Assembly (NCBI GenBank): GCA_947683625.1
Contig: CANTUR010000529.1
Span: 62,001-126,000, forward strand
Origin: Mallotus nudiflorus
Lineage: Eukaryota > Streptophyta > Magnoliopsida > Malpighiales > Euphorbiaceae
Length of the DNA stretch: 64,000 bases
Reading direction: 5' to 3'
The notes beneath the pieces are model-generated. The model did not search any database. It saw only the letters and a list, made by a program, of their open reading frames with translations, and was not told where the DNA came from. Shown here one piece after another: positions 63,479 to 64,000 of this stretch; position 1 is the stretch's first letter; each line of letters opens with the position of its first letter. The position numbers were made by a program, and so were the translations under genes.

Positions 63479-64000
63479 TGTCATGACCTAAATCAGGGAG
63501 TCATGATCGACACTAAGGAATGGGAATTCTTTCGAATCTGGAACCCGTAACAAGTCTTAAAAATAAAAAGCATGCAATAAATAAATAAAAATATACCATA
63601 ATTAAAATTTAAGTATATTTAAAAATAAATATGTAACTGTCATATCATAAAATAAAAATATTTTCATATAATATTCAGAGAAAGGTCTCATACAAAAATA
63701 ACATTCGACAGATACAAAGCACTACTACTACAGTTTTCTAGAATACAATAAAAGTTTAGATAAATGATTTACATAATCTAGTTGGGGCTGAAGCAGTCCA
63801 GCGTAGAGATCTACTACTGAGGTCTGATGACGAGGAATCTCCTGAAAAAAATATTGAGGGGAGTTAGACCTCAATGAGTGAATGATTATAATATATATAC
63901 ATGCAATCTGAAACATATCCAGTCAGGCATTAGTATATATATATACACACACACACACATTTCATATAGATGCTAAAATCCACTTTTATATTTATAAATG
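63479..64000 (-). mobile_element. M2 LTR, second copy, cut by the window edge
   Basis: Starts TGTCATGACC at 63479 and matches 15870 onward to the end of the window. Whether it also contains P3 and P4 cannot be seen. Confidence 0.9.

Larger units (their letters stand above)
62013..64000. repeat. Second copy of the block starting at 14372
   Basis: Homologous and collinear with 14372 to about 16385, same orientation, offset about 47.61-47.64 kb, and still matching at the window end. It spans the H1 end, the non-LTR spacer, GRF exon 2 and the start of M2. By eye about ten differences separate the copies over the roughly 800 bp of spacer and exon. Confidence 0.93.

Overview
This window reads as angiosperm heterochromatin built almost entirely from one family of Ty3/gypsy LTR retrotransposons inserted into one another. 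Support for a plant: the elements prime from initiator tRNA-Met (TGGTATCAGAGC box), the integrase tail looks like the chromodomain of the Tekay/Del chromoviruses, and the only non-transposon gene is a GRF-type zinc-finger gene of a kind common in plants. The sequence is strongly A+T-rich. No intact host gene, rRNA, tRNA or CRISPR array was seen. The LTRs are unusually long (about 3.1-4.0 kb). In sense orientation they run from TGTAATATCCCG to GGGTCGTGACA. 'M' below means sense on the minus strand, 'P' sense on the plus strand; all names are mine.

Layout. 1-5339: M1, P2 and P1, three LTR pieces nested in each other and cut by the window edge. 5340-15062: a minus LTR (H1) interrupted by solo LTR PB (5495-12762, TSD GGATC), itself interrupted by solo LTR Ma (7246-11206, TSD ATTCT). 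15063-25763: a GRF zinc-finger pseudogene on the minus strand, split in its second exon by solo LTR M2 (15870-25575), which contains solo LTRs P3 (17734-20985, TSD TATGT) and P4 (21040-24430, TSD AATAT). 25764-32576: LTR M3, inserted in GRF exon 1 and containing solo LTR P5 (26909-30137, TSD TATAC). From 32267: plus LTR P6, whose junction with M3 is duplicated as a 310-bp tandem repeat. 33184-52657: a minus-strand LTR-internal-LTR-internal-LTR array (internals A and B) inserted in P6 and flanked by one CCGAC duplication. 53328-58241: a plus element (P7) with 5' LTR, primer site and decayed gag. 58242-61995: the 3' LTR and last part of integrase of a minus element (M4). 62013-64000: a second copy of 14372 onward (H1 end, GRF exon 2, start of M2), joined to M4 through 17 bases of templated filler. 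This looks like the head-to-tail junction of a tandem duplication with a period near 47.6 kb.

Function. The A and B internals encode gag, aspartic protease, reverse transcriptase, RNase H, integrase and chromodomain in that order, but every copy carries stops or frameshifts, mostly CAG to TAG or TGG to TAG, as expected from decay of methylated cytosines. Nothing here looks able to move by itself.

The least expected signals lie in the LTRs: short conserved islands in A+T-rich sequence that form hairpins, some with compensatory changes between copies, and a 54-bp repeat module whose two units each sit in the loop of a hairpin with its own arms. I do not know of a described function for them.
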